Positions 1 to 8,606 of a stretch of DNA of 64,000 nt are shown piece after piece. Under the pieces are notes generated by a model that saw nothing but the letters and a program-made list of their open reading frames with translations, had not been told where the DNA came from and did no database searches. This stretch comes from Acuticoccus sp965213555. Lineage in GTDB: Bacteria; Pseudomonadota; Alphaproteobacteria; Rhizobiales; Amorphaceae. The stretch spans positions 2,480,001 through 2,544,000 of the forward strand of contig NZ_OZ243890.1 in the NCBI RefSeq assembly GCF_965213555.1, given 5' to 3'. Positions within the stretch are counted from its first letter, which is position 1. Each line of letters starts with the position of its first letter. The position numbers were made by a program, and so were the translations under genes.

Positions 1-323
1 CGCCCCTCCATGACGAGGAACAGGCCGTCGCGCACCTTGCGGTCCGGCGCGGTGCGCGTCACGTCGGCGCCGTCGTAGTGCACGGTGCCGCGTGTCACCT
101 CGCCGTCCTCGGTGTGCAGCAGCCCGGCGATCGCCTTGAGCGTCGTCGACTTGCCGGCCCCGTTTGCCCCCAAAAGCGCCGTCACCTTGCCGCGCCGCGC
201 CGCCATCGACATGCCGCGCAGCACGAGGATCACGTCGTTGAACACCACCTCGACGTTGTTGAGCGCGAGGAGGTCGTCGCCCGCGGCGGAAGCGGGGGGC
301 GCGGCCGGCTCAGCGAGCGTCAC
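1..323 (-). CDS. livF: LivF-like ABC transporter ATP-binding protein (partial)
   Basis: This is the N-terminal part of the second ATPase of a branched-chain amino acid-type (HAAT) importer; the rest lies beyond base 1. About 107 residues are visible. They contain a Walker A motif (GANGAGKSTT, around residues 53-62) followed by KAIAGLL, as expected for LivF. The start is taken as GTG at 323, which gives a short Ala/Pro-rich leader before the conserved LLALNNVEVVF segment. No strong Shine-Dalgarno is visible, so the start is uncertain. It lies 55 bases downstream of the binding-protein gene and is the last visible gene of the minus-strand operon. Confidence 0.85.
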   Translation of the reverse strand, partial: MTLAEPAAPPASAAGDDLLALNNVEVVFNDVILVLRGMSMAARRGKVTALLGANGAGKSTTLKAIAGLLHTEDGEVTRGTVHYDGADVTRTAPDRKVRDGLFLVMEG

Positions 324-378
324 GACGGCGCTCTGCCGTCGCGGTCCGGTCCCGCGGACGGCACCGGACCGGCGTGCC

Positions 379-1605
379 TCACTGGCCGAGCCACTCCGGA
401 CGGCGCTCGAGGGTGATGACGTCGACCTCCTCGATCTCCGCCTCGCCGTCCACGAACGAGCCGGAGTTGATCGTCACCTCAACGAGTCCGCGGTGGTCCT
501 CCGTGGTCCAGGTCACGGGGCCGCACACGCCCTCCAGGCCCTCCGGCACCCACTCGGTCTCCTGGTAGAAGCCGTCGCGGATGTTCTCGCCGGTCAGCCC
601 GCCGTTCGCCTTCGCCCACTCCATCGCCTCCTTCATGTAGTAGGCGGCGCAGATGGCGCGGATGTAGTGGTGCGTGGGACGCTCGCCGACCTGCCCACCG
701 CCGTTCTCGAGGATGGTGTTGACGAGCTCCATGCCCGGCACGTCCGCCCCGTAGAACGGCGTGGAGGACGGGAAGATGAGGTTCTGCGCCTCGGCGGCCT
801 CGACGGTCTGGTAGTCGCCGGCCCAGGGGTTGCCCATGTAGGTCGCCTCGACCCCCACGGTGTTGCAGCTTTTGATGAGCGAGACCACCGAGCCGCCAAG
901 GTTGCCCATGTAGACGTACTGCGCGCCGGAGTTCTTGATGGTAAGGCACTGCGCCTTGAAGTCGCCCGGCGCGAGCGGCACGACGACGGGCGGTGCCACC
1001 GTAAGGCCGAGCTCCTCGGCGTACTCGGCGCACGCCTCCTTCGGCGCGTTGGGGTAGGGGTGGTTGTCGCCGGTGTGGATGAAGGTGGGGTTCTCGATCC
1101 CCTTCTCCTGTGCGTCGTTCGCGGCCCACTGGGCGAGCGCGCGGCACGCGTCGGAGTAGGACGGGCCGTAGAAGAAGTTGTAGGGCGCGGGAAGCTGCGT
1201 GCTGGGGTTCGCGCCCGTCGGGTCGGTGAGGTGCGCCGAGTAGGAGCCGGACACGTTGGGGATCTCGTCGCGCGTCACGAACGAGATCAGCGCCTCGGTG
1301 TCGGCCGTGCCCCAGCCCTGCAGCGCGACCATGCCGTCGGCGACCCAGCGCTTGTAGAGCGCGATGGCCTCGGGGACCTTGTAGGCGTAGTCCACGGTGT
1401 CGAGGTTCACCATGGTCCCGTCGATGCCGCCGTCGGCGTTGATCTGCTTGAACGCGTCGGCGACGCCCGGGCCGAACTGCTTGCCGACGAACGAGGTCGG
1501 GCCCGTGTAGTCGGCGAGGTGGCCGACGAGCACCGAGTCCTGCGCCGCGGCTGCGGTCGCGCTCGCTGCCACGACGGCGGCGGCGATCTTCAACGAAGCC
1601 TTCAT
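379..1605 (-). CDS. Liv-type ABC transporter periplasmic substrate-binding protein
   Basis: This 408-residue protein is a periplasmic binding protein of the Leu/Ile/Val or amide/urea type. It has a clean Sec signal peptide (MKASLKIAAAVVAASA..., cleavage near AAAAQD). The mature part begins DSVLVGHLADYTGPTS, the usual start of a type 1 periplasmic-binding fold. Length fits the family. It lies between livM and livF in the same operon, so it should capture the ligand for the LivHM channel. The acyl-CoA ligase in the operon makes a carboxylic acid (branched, aromatic or fatty) as likely a ligand as leucine; this is inference from context only. Confidence 0.9.
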   Translation of the reverse strand: MKASLKIAAAVVAASATAAAAQDSVLVGHLADYTGPTSFVGKQFGPGVADAFKQINADGGIDGTMVNLDTVDYAYKVPEAIALYKRWVADGMVALQGWGTADTEALISFVTRDEIPNVSGSYSAHLTDPTGANPSTQLPAPYNFFYGPSYSDACRALAQWAANDAQEKGIENPTFIHTGDNHPYPNAPKEACAEYAEELGLTVAPPVVVPLAPGDFKAQCLTIKNSGAQYVYMGNLGGSVVSLIKSCNTVGVEATYMGNPWAGDYQTVEAAEAQNLIFPSSTPFYGADVPGMELVNTILENGGGQVGERPTHHYIRAICAAYYMKEAMEWAKANGGLTGENIRDGFYQETEWVPEGLEGVCGPVTWTTEDHRGLVEVTINSGSFVDGEAEIEEVDVITLERRPEWLGQ

Positions 1606-1701
1606 TCACTCCTCCCAACAGCGGCTTGATGTTGTCCGAGGCGCGGGCGCCGCACCCCGCACGCCCTCTTAACGCGTTCGCGTGCCGACGAGAACCGCCC
1701 G

Positions 1702-2763
1702 TCAGTGCGAGAACGGGAACAGCTTCCAGGACGCCCGCATCCGCCGCCAGCGGTGGATGAGGCCCTCCGGCTCCAGAACCAGGAACAGGATGATCGCCGC
1801 GCCCACCGACATCTGCTTGATGTAGGCGGACCCCTGGGCGATGGCCGGAAACAGGGCGGCGAGCGCACCGGCGAACACCTCCATCACCTGGGGCAGGAGC
1901 AGGATGAACGCGGTGCCTAGGATCGAGCCCGCCACCGAGCCGAGCCCGCCGATGATGATCATGGCAAGGAACTCGATGGACAGGAGGATGGTGAACCCCT
2001 CGGCCGATACGAAGCCGAGGTAGTGCGCGTAGAGCGCGCCGCCGATGCCGGCGAAGAACGAGGAGATGCCGAACGCCATGACGCGGTAGCGCGTCAGGTT
2101 GATGCCCATGATCTCGGCCGACAGGTAGTGATCGCGCACCGCCACCAGCGCGCGTCCGTCGCGCGTGCGGGCGAGGTTGGCGACCGCGATGTAGGAGACG
2201 ACGACCCAGAAGAGGACGAGGTAGAAGTAGCGCTGGTCGCTGTTGAGCGCGAGGCCGAACAGCGAGGCGGTCTCGGCGAGCGAGCCGTAGGGCCCGCCGG
2301 TGAACCAGGCCGCGCGGGCGAAGAAGTCCTGCAGGATGAACTGGGAGGCGAGCGTCGCGATGGCGAGGTAGAGCCCCTTGAGCCGCGCTGCGGGAAGGCC
2401 GAAGATCATTCCCACCGCCGTCGTCATGAGGCCGGCGAGGGGGATCGCGAGGAGGACCGGGATCCCCTGGCTCGCGATCCACGCCGAGGCGAACGCGCCG
2501 AAGCCGAAGAAAGCGCCGTGGCCGAGCGAGATCTGCCCCGTCATCCCGACGAGGACGTTGAGCCCGAGGGCCGCGATCCCGTAGATCCCGATGAGGATGA
2601 GCTGCGAGAGGACGCCGATGTCGGCGACCAGCGGCACGAGGAGGAGCCCGGCGACGATGAGCACCGTCGCGCGGCCCTCGAGGCGCGTCCTGAACAGCGT
2701 CTGGTCGGCGCCATAGCTCGTGCGAAAGTCGCCGGCCGGCCGCGGGTTGGGGACGTGGGCCAC
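1702..2763 (-). CDS. livM: LivM-like ABC transporter permease
   Basis: This is an inner-membrane permease of the HAAT family with about 8-10 hydrophobic helices and the conserved stretches AALGLNVLVGMTGQISLGH and IIIGGLGSVAGSILG. The reading frame opens at ATG 2829. I prefer GTG 2763, because the following VAHVPNPRPAGDFRTSYGAD resembles the usual start of this permease group, whereas the upstream part is Arg-rich and unlike it. Neither start has a strong ribosome site. It would pair with LivH to form the membrane channel energised by LivG and LivF. Confidence 0.9.
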   Translation of the reverse strand: MAHVPNPRPAGDFRTSYGADQTLFRTRLEGRATVLIVAGLLLVPLVADIGVLSQLILIGIYGIAALGLNVLVGMTGQISLGHGAFFGFGAFASAWIASQGIPVLLAIPLAGLMTTAVGMIFGLPAARLKGLYLAIATLASQFILQDFFARAAWFTGGPYGSLAETASLFGLALNSDQRYFYLVLFWVVVSYIAVANLARTRDGRALVAVRDHYLSAEIMGINLTRYRVMAFGISSFFAGIGGALYAHYLGFVSAEGFTILLSIEFLAMIIIGGLGSVAGSILGTAFILLLPQVMEVFAGALAALFPAIAQGSAYIKQMSVGAAIILFLVLEPEGLIHRWRRMRASWKLFPFSH

Positions 2764-3000
2764 TACGCCTGCACCCCGCCTGCGGAAGGCGCGGATCGGC
2801 GCCGTGCCGAACACCGTCCTCCGGTCCAAGGGCTCGCGCGGAGCGGGGTGAGCCTCAAGCCGCGCTTCGCTCTTCGGCCTCGACCCCCGGGCCGCTCCGC
2901 GCGGTCCTGCGGGTGTCGGCTCCGCTTGAATGTCGGTTCAGGGAGGAGACCATCCCGGTGGATCTTCCGCCGGGATGGTCGGTGGAGGACGCGCGGCATC

Positions 3001-3894
3001 TCACACTCGCTCGATGTCCGGGGTGCCGAACAGGCCGTAGGGGCGGATCATCAGGATGACGATGAGCACGTAGAACGGCGCCACCTGGTACATGTTGCCC
3101 CACTGGAGGTACTGGCCGTCGGCGAACTCGGCGAGGTTCTCCAACAAGCCGATGGTAAGGCCGCCGACGATGGCGCCGACGATGGAGTCGAGCCCGCCGA
3201 CGATCACCGCCGGGAACACCTTGATGCCGATGATCGCGAGGCTGTTCGACACCGCCGAGACGAGGCCGATGACGACGCCGGCGATCCCGGACACCACCGC
3301 CGAGATCGCCCACGCCATGGCGAACACCTGGCCCACCGACACGCCGAGGGACTGCGCCACCTGCTGGTTGAACGCCGTCGCCCGCATCGCGAGCCCCCAG
3401 CGCGAGTAGCGGAAGAACCAGAAGAACAGCGCCATCACGATGAGCGACAGCACGAGGCTCATCAGGTAGGCGGTCTCGACGTTGAGCCCGCCGATCGTCA
3501 CCGTCCCCTGGTCGAACACCTGCGGGAAGCGCACCGCGTTGTTGCCGAAGATCCAGTTCATCAGCGCCTGCATGAAGATCGACAGGCCGATGGTCGCCAT
3601 GATGACGGAGATCACAGGCTCGCCCACCAGCGGGCGCAGCAGGACGACCTGCACGAGCACACCGAAGATCATCATGAAGACGAGGGAGAACACGAACGCC
3701 AGCCAGAACGGCAGGCCGAGTGAGATGACGAGGGACAGGCACGTCCAGGCACCCAACACCACGAACTCGCCCTGCGCGAAGTTCACCACCTGCGTCGACT
3801 TGTAGATGAGGACGAAGCACATCGCGACGACGCCGTAGAGCATGCCGACGATGACGCCGTTGACCAGGAGCTGGACGAGGAGCTCGGTGTTCAC
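3001..3894 (-). CDS. livH: LivH-like ABC transporter permease
   Basis: This 297-residue inner-membrane permease has the LivH signatures GVVAMCFVLIYKSTQVVNFAQ near the N-terminus, and VVIGLVSAVSNSLAIIG followed by GGLDSIVGAIVGG toward the C-terminus. The GTG start at 3894 overlaps the TGA of the upstream ligase gene in a GTGA arrangement, which fixes the start and implies translational coupling. Downstream there is a gap of about 237 bases before livM (171 if livM starts at 2829). Confidence 0.93.
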   Translation of the reverse strand: MNTELLVQLLVNGVIVGMLYGVVAMCFVLIYKSTQVVNFAQGEFVVLGAWTCLSLVISLGLPFWLAFVFSLVFMMIFGVLVQVVLLRPLVGEPVISVIMATIGLSIFMQALMNWIFGNNAVRFPQVFDQGTVTIGGLNVETAYLMSLVLSLIVMALFFWFFRYSRWGLAMRATAFNQQVAQSLGVSVGQVFAMAWAISAVVSGIAGVVIGLVSAVSNSLAIIGIKVFPAVIVGGLDSIVGAIVGGLTIGLLENLAEFADGQYLQWGNMYQVAPFYVLIVILMIRPYGLFGTPDIERV

Positions 3895-5873
3895 TCCGCC
3901 GCCTCCGCCTCGCGGGCCTCGGGCCGAACGTCGATCAAGGTCTCGATGGCAAGGTCGGCGACGACGCGCTGCCTCGAGCCGTCCTGGAAGTGGATGACGG
4001 TGTCCACGTGCACGCTGTCGGCGCCCGAGTAGATCGTCTCGATGATGTCCGCGTACTTCTCGGCGATGAAGCCGCGGCGCACCTTCTTGGTGCGCGTGAG
4101 CTCGCCGTCGTCGGCGTCGAGCTCCTTGTAGAGCAGCAGGAACTTGGCGATGCGCTGCTGCTCGGGGAGCGTCGCGTTGACCCGCTCCACCTCGGCGCGC
4201 AGGACATCGTAGACCTCGCGCCGCGAGGCGAGGTCCGAGTAGGTGGTGAACGACAGGCGCCGCTCCTCGGCCCACTTGGCGAGGATCGGGTAGCGGAAGC
4301 AGATCATCGCCGCGAGGTAGGGCCGGTCCTTGCCGAGGATGACGGCCTCGGCGACGTAGGTCGAGAACTTCAGCTTGTTCTCGATGAACTGGGGCGAGAA
4401 GCGCACGCCGCGCGAGGTGGTCGCAAGGTCCTTGACGCGGTCGATGACGACGAGCTGACGGCGCTCGGTGAGGTACCCGGCGTCGCCGGTCTGGAACCAG
4501 CCGTCCGCGAAGCTCGCGGCGCTGTCGTCCTCGTTCCTGTAGTAGCCGGACATCATGTGCGGGTGCTGCACGAGGATCTCGCCGAGGCCCTCCGGATCGG
4601 GGTCGCGGATCGCGAGCGCGACGCCGGGCATCGGGTAGCCCACCGTCTCGTTGTCCACCTCGCCGGTCTTGTGGATGGTGTGGGCGCCGAGCGCCTCGGT
4701 CTGCCCGTAGAGCTGCTTCAAGGGCACGCCCATCGCCTCGAAGAAGCGGAAGGTGTCCGGCCCCATTGCCGCGCCCCCGGTCGCCGCCGAGGTGAGGCGG
4801 GAGAAGCCGAGCCGGTCGCGCAGGTGACGGAACAGGAGCGCATCGGCGAGCGCCGAGCGCCTGCCCCTCGCCGCGGCCGCCATGCCGCGATCGACGCCCC
4901 AGCGGTAGATCGCGCGCTTCCAGCGCGAGGTGTCCATGATGCGCGCGCGGATGTCGGCGGCGACGCTCTCCCAAACGCGCGGCGAGAAGAGCACGAAGGT
5001 GGGACCGATCTCCCTGAGGTCGTGCATGGTCGTCGCCTCGTCCTCGACGAAGTTCACCGTCATGCGCGCGAGGAGGTTCCAGCCCACCGAGTAAATCTGC
5101 TCCATCACCCAGGAGAGCGGCAGCACGGCGACGTACTCGTCGCCGGCGCCGCGCGGGTCGGCGGTGAGGTAGGTCGCGACGTGGCCGAGGAAGGCGCGGC
5201 TCGTCCACATTGCGAGCTTGGGCCGCGAGGTCGTGCCGGACGTGGTGCACAGGATCGCGACGTCGTCGGCGTGCGTCGCCTCCACCATCTTCGCCCACGC
5301 GTCGGCCGTCCCGGCGAGCCGCTCACGCCCCTTCTCCTCCAGCGCGGTGATGGAGAGGAGGCGCGGGTCGTCGTACTTCCGCATCCCGCGGTCGTCGGTG
5401 TAGACGATGGTGGTGACGGACGCGATGGCGTCGCCGAGCGCCAGGAGCTTGTCGACCTGCTCCTCGTCCTCCGCCACCACGATCTTCGGCTCGGCGTGAC
5501 CGAAGAGGTAGCGGACCTCATCCTCGAGCGCGTCGCGGTAGACGCCGAGGCTCATCGCCCGGCAGGCGTGGGCGGCGACCTCGCCCCAAACCCACTCCGG
5601 CCGGTTGTCGCCGATGAGCGCGACGACGTCACCGGGCTCGAGGCCGAGCGTGACTAACCCCGCGGCCATGCGCGACACGTGCCGCTCGACGCTCGCCCAA
5701 TCGTAGGCGATCCAGATGCCGAACTCCTTCTCGCGCTGCGCGATGGCGCGGGGGTGCCGTTCGGCGTTGCGGCGCAGGAGCTTCGGCAGCGTGTCGAGCG
5801 CCGCCGCGTCGCGGACGTCGCGCGGCGGCTCGGGCCAGGCGATCTCGTCGCCGCGGACGGTAAGGGCGCTCAC
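3891..5873 (-). CDS. AMP-forming acyl-CoA ligase within the Liv-type transporter operon
   Basis: This 660-residue ANL-superfamily enzyme should activate a carboxylic acid with ATP and CoA through an acyl-adenylate. The phosphate-binding motif TTSGTTSRPK is at about residues 210-219. YGQTEALG and the hinge region GDAGYLTERRQLVVIDRVKD follow. It is long for the family and resembles long-chain acyl-CoA synthetases. Its GTG start at 5873 overlaps the livG stop in a GTGA and its TGA overlaps livH, so it is embedded in the transporter operon. This suggests the imported ligand is a carboxylic acid trapped as a CoA thioester; the substrate cannot be read from the sequence. Confidence 0.88.
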   Translation of the reverse strand: MSALTVRGDEIAWPEPPRDVRDAAALDTLPKLLRRNAERHPRAIAQREKEFGIWIAYDWASVERHVSRMAAGLVTLGLEPGDVVALIGDNRPEWVWGEVAAHACRAMSLGVYRDALEDEVRYLFGHAEPKIVVAEDEEQVDKLLALGDAIASVTTIVYTDDRGMRKYDDPRLLSITALEEKGRERLAGTADAWAKMVEATHADDVAILCTTSGTTSRPKLAMWTSRAFLGHVATYLTADPRGAGDEYVAVLPLSWVMEQIYSVGWNLLARMTVNFVEDEATTMHDLREIGPTFVLFSPRVWESVAADIRARIMDTSRWKRAIYRWGVDRGMAAAARGRRSALADALLFRHLRDRLGFSRLTSAATGGAAMGPDTFRFFEAMGVPLKQLYGQTEALGAHTIHKTGEVDNETVGYPMPGVALAIRDPDPEGLGEILVQHPHMMSGYYRNEDDSAASFADGWFQTGDAGYLTERRQLVVIDRVKDLATTSRGVRFSPQFIENKLKFSTYVAEAVILGKDRPYLAAMICFRYPILAKWAEERRLSFTTYSDLASRREVYDVLRAEVERVNATLPEQQRIAKFLLLYKELDADDGELTRTKKVRRGFIAEKYADIIETIYSGADSVHVDTVIHFQDGSRQRVVADLAIETLIDVRPEAREAEAAE

Positions 5874-6691
5874 GCCTCCTCCATCTCGGCGGCAGCGAGT
5901 GCGTCGAGCACGTCGTCCTCCTCGCCGAGGTAGGCCTTCCTGACGTGCTCGTCGGCAAGCACCTCGGCGGGCGTGCCCTCGGAGATCTTGCGCCCGAAGT
6001 CGAGCACGATGACCCGGTCCGACAGGTCCATGACGACGCCCATGTCGTGCTCGATCATGACGGTCGTCATGCCGAACTCCTCGGTGAGGGCGAGGATGTA
6101 GCGGGCCATGTCCTCCTTCTCCTCGAGGTTCATGCCGGCCATGGGCTCGTCGAGGAGGATGAGGTCAGGCTCGATGGCCATGGCGCGGGCGAGCTCCACG
6201 CGCTTGCGTAGCCCGTAGGAGAGGGTGCCCGCCGGCTCGCCGCGCACGTGCTGGATCTCGAGGAGGTCGATGATCTCCTCCACGCGGCGCCGCTCGGCGA
6301 GCTCCTCGCGCCGTGCGCCGCCGACCCAGTAGAGCATGCCGGTGAGGACGTTGTTCCTCATGCGGTGGTGCCGACCGACGAGGATGTTGTCGAGCACCGA
6401 CATGTGGCCGAACAGCGCGAGGTTCTGGAACGTGCGGCCGATGCCGAGACGCGCCCGGTCGTTGATGGAGCGCCTCAGCAGCGAGGCGCCGCGGTAGAGC
6501 ACGTCCCCGTCGGTGGGCTTGTAGCGGCCCGAGATGCAGTTGAGCATCGACGTCTTGCCGGCGCCGTTGGGGCCGATGATGGAGAACAGCTCGCCCTTGG
6601 CGACGGCGAAGGACACGTTCGACAGCGCGCGCACCCCGCCGAAGCGCAGCGACACGTCGCGGGCCTCGAGGATCGGCGCGCCGGCGTCCAT
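5870..6691 (-). CDS. livG: LivG-like ABC transporter ATP-binding protein
   Basis: This ATPase subunit of the HAAT importer has about 273 residues. Walker A is GPNGAGKTS, the signature region is LSYGLRKRVELARAM, and Walker B is DLILLDEPMAGMN. The frame opens at 6724, but ATG 6691 is preceded by GGGGGGAA at good spacing and gives the usual LivG start (ILEARDVSLRFGGV), so 6691 is chosen. It is the first gene of the minus-strand operon and faces the ivd operon across a 185-base divergent promoter region (6692-6876). Confidence 0.92.
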   Translation of the reverse strand: MDAGAPILEARDVSLRFGGVRALSNVSFAVAKGELFSIIGPNGAGKTSMLNCISGRYKPTDGDVLYRGASLLRRSINDRARLGIGRTFQNLALFGHMSVLDNILVGRHHRMRNNVLTGMLYWVGGARREELAERRRVEEIIDLLEIQHVRGEPAGTLSYGLRKRVELARAMAIEPDLILLDEPMAGMNLEEKEDMARYILALTEEFGMTTVMIEHDMGVVMDLSDRVIVLDFGRKISEGTPAEVLADEHVRKAYLGEEDDVLDALAAAEMEEA

Positions 6692-6863
6692 CGTGTTCCC
6701 CCCATGCTGCCCCAGCGGCCCCATCGTGGCGTCGGCCCGTTGTCCGGCCGCCCTGCGCAGCGACGATCGGTCCGGTTGGTCCCGTGCCGCCAGCCACCGA
6801 AGTCTTGCGAGAGTTTGCCGATCGTTTCAACCTCGGCCACCGTCGCGGCCGGCCGGCCGGCGC

Positions 6864-6869
6864 AGGAGG
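6864..6869 (+). promoter_or_regulatory. Perfect Shine-Dalgarno deciding a TTG start for ivd
   Basis: AGGAGG lies seven bases before TTG at 6877. It rules out the longer open frame from GTG 6784 as the main start of the acyl-CoA dehydrogenase gene. Confidence 0.8.
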
Positions 6870-6876
6870 GACCGCC

Positions 6877-8040
6877 TTGTTCGACGCCACCATGCAGTAC
6901 GCCCTCGGCGAGGACGTCGACGCGCTGCGCGAGGCGACCCGCCGCTTCGCGAGCGATCGCATCGCGCCCCAGGCCGAGGCGATCGACCGCAGCAACGAGT
7001 TCCCCAACGAGCTGTGGCGCGAGATGGGCGACCTCGGCCTCCTCGGGATCACCGTCGAGGAGGAGTGGGGCGGCGCCGGCATGGGCTACGTCGCCCACTG
7101 CGTCGCCATCGAGGAGGTCAGCCGCGCCTCCGCCTCCGTGGGGCTGTCGTACGGTGCGCACTCGAACCTTTGCGTCAACCAGATCCGGCGCAACGGGACG
7201 GACGCGCAGAAGGAGCGCTACCTCCCCAAGCTGATCTCCGGCGAGCACGTGGGCTCCCTCGCCATGTCCGAGCACGGCGCGGGGTCGGACGTCGTGTCGA
7301 TGAAGTTGCGCGCGGAGGCGCGCAACGACCGCTTCATCCTCAACGGCACCAAGATGTGGATCACCAACGGGCCGGACGCCTCGACCTTGGTGGTCTACGC
7401 CAAGACCGACCCGGAGGCCGGCCCGCGCGGCATCACCGCGTTCCTCATCGAGCGCGGCATGGCGGGCTTCTCCACCGCGCAGAAGCTCGACAAGCTCGGC
7501 ATGCGCGGCTCGAACACCTGCGAGCTCGTGTTCGAGGATTGCGAGGTGCCCTACGAGAACGTGCTCGGCGAGGTCGGCGGTGGCGTCGCCGTCCTCATGT
7601 CCGGGCTCGACTACGAGCGCGTGGTGCTCGCCGCCGGGCCCATCGGCATCATGGCCGCGTGCCTCGACGTCGTGATGCCGTACGTCCACGAGCGCCGCCA
7701 GTTCGGCGAGCCCATCGGCACGTTCCAGCTCATGCAGGCGAAGGTCGCCGACATGTACGTGACGATGAACGCGTGCCGCGCCTACGTCTACGCGGTGGCG
7801 AGCGCGTGCGACCGCGGCGAGGTCACGCGCCAGGACGCGGCCGGCTGCATCCTCTACGCGGCGGAGAAGGCGACGCAGGTGGCGCTCGAGGCGATCCAGG
7901 CGCTCGGCGGCAACGGCTACATCAACGACTACCCGACGGGCCGCCTCCTGCGCGACGCCAAGCTGTACGAGATCGGCGCCGGCACGTCGGAGATCCGGCG
8001 GATGCTCATCGGCCGCGAGCTCTACAAGGCTACGGCGTGA
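6877..8040 (+). CDS. ivd: Isovaleryl-CoA dehydrogenase-like acyl-CoA dehydrogenase
   Basis: This FAD enzyme (387 residues) should oxidise isovaleryl-CoA to 3-methylcrotonyl-CoA in leucine breakdown. Visible family features are SLAMSEHGAGSDVVSM, KMWITNGPDAS, the YERVVLAAGPIGIM segment in the region of the isovaleryl-CoA dehydrogenase catalytic glutamate, and a C-terminal EIGAGTSEIRRMLIGREL. The start is TTG 6877 because of the AGGAGG at 6864 and because the protein then begins FDATMQYALGEDVDALRE, as in relatives. It heads a plus-strand block with both methylcrotonyl-CoA carboxylase subunits, which supports the isovaleryl assignment over other short-chain dehydrogenases. Confidence 0.92.
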   Translation: MFDATMQYALGEDVDALREATRRFASDRIAPQAEAIDRSNEFPNELWREMGDLGLLGITVEEEWGGAGMGYVAHCVAIEEVSRASASVGLSYGAHSNLCVNQIRRNGTDAQKERYLPKLISGEHVGSLAMSEHGAGSDVVSMKLRAEARNDRFILNGTKMWITNGPDASTLVVYAKTDPEAGPRGITAFLIERGMAGFSTAQKLDKLGMRGSNTCELVFEDCEVPYENVLGEVGGGVAVLMSGLDYERVVLAAGPIGIMAACLDVVMPYVHERRQFGEPIGTFQLMQAKVADMYVTMNACRAYVYAVASACDRGEVTRQDAAGCILYAAEKATQVALEAIQALGGNGYINDYPTGRLLRDAKLYEIGAGTSEIRRMLIGRELYKATA

Positions 8041-8085
8041 CCTTGCCGGAACTCGGTTGCCTTCGCCGAACTCGCGGGAGGAAGC

Positions 8086-8232
8086 ATGCTTCGCGTTTGC
8101 CGAGCGATGCTCCATAGACGAAACTGCCGATCCCGCTTGGTTCGCAGCGTCGGACGACTTCGATGTCGTTCCCGCCGGGCCGGCTTCGATCCCACAGCCG
8201 GATTCGGCGTCGTGACGGGAAGGTGGCCATGA
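8086..8232 (+). CDS. Possible 48-residue Arg-rich small protein (leader ORF?)
   Basis: An ATG at 8086 follows GGGAGGA by four bases and opens a 48-codon frame ending in a TGA that overlaps the ATG of the next gene (ATGA at 8229-8232). The product is Arg-rich and resembles nothing I recognise. The strong ribosome site and stop-start overlap argue for translation or coupling, but the composition is what random high-GC DNA gives. Treat it as a candidate only. Confidence 0.25.
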   Translation: MLRVCRAMLHRRNCRSRLVRSVGRLRCRSRRAGFDPTAGFGVVTGRWP

Positions 8233-8606
8233 GCGAGCCGGGCGCCTCGGCAGGGGAGGGCAGCGCCGAAGGGAAGGCGTTCGCCATGGCGCTCATGCTG
8301 AACCGGGCGCTGCTGGCGCTCAACGGCGCCGGCCTCATCCTCCTGCCCGCGCTTGCGGCGGTGCGACCCATCTCGCGTGCCGCGGTGGCGCCGGCCTTCG
8401 CTGGGTTCACGACAGGACTGATCCTTGCCGCACTGACGGGCTGGCTCCTCCACTTGTCCTGGGCGTCCAAGTCCGCCAACCGACCCGCCCCGCGCGCGCT
8501 CGACGTTGCACCGCACCCCCTCGCCTTCGCCGCGCTCGTCGCCTTCCTCGTCGGCGCGGGGTTCGCGCTCAACGCCCTCGTCCGGGAGACCCCATGGCCG
8601 TCCTGA
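8229..8606 (+). CDS. Small membrane protein between ivd and the carboxylase genes
   Basis: This is a 125-residue hypothetical protein. After a polar N-terminus (MSEPGASAGEGSAEGKA) it has two or three hydrophobic segments: LMLNRALLALNGAGLILLP, then FAGFTTGLILAALTGWLLHL, and LAFAALVAFLVGAGFALNAL near the end. The ATG at 8229 has GGAAGG upstream; the frame also opens earlier at 8163 without such a site. Its 3' end overlaps mccB by 13 bases. The overlap implies co-expression with leucine catabolism, but no family is recognised. Confidence 0.6.
   Translation: MSEPGASAGEGSAEGKAFAMALMLNRALLALNGAGLILLPALAAVRPISRAAVAPAFAGFTTGLILAALTGWLLHLSWASKSANRPAPRALDVAPHPLAFAALVAFLVGAGFALNALVRETPWPS

Noticed and set aside
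85..1629. Long plus-strand frame opposite the binding-protein gene
   Set aside because: It is Arg/Val/His-rich antisense shadow of genuine minus-strand genes, a usual effect in high-GC DNA.
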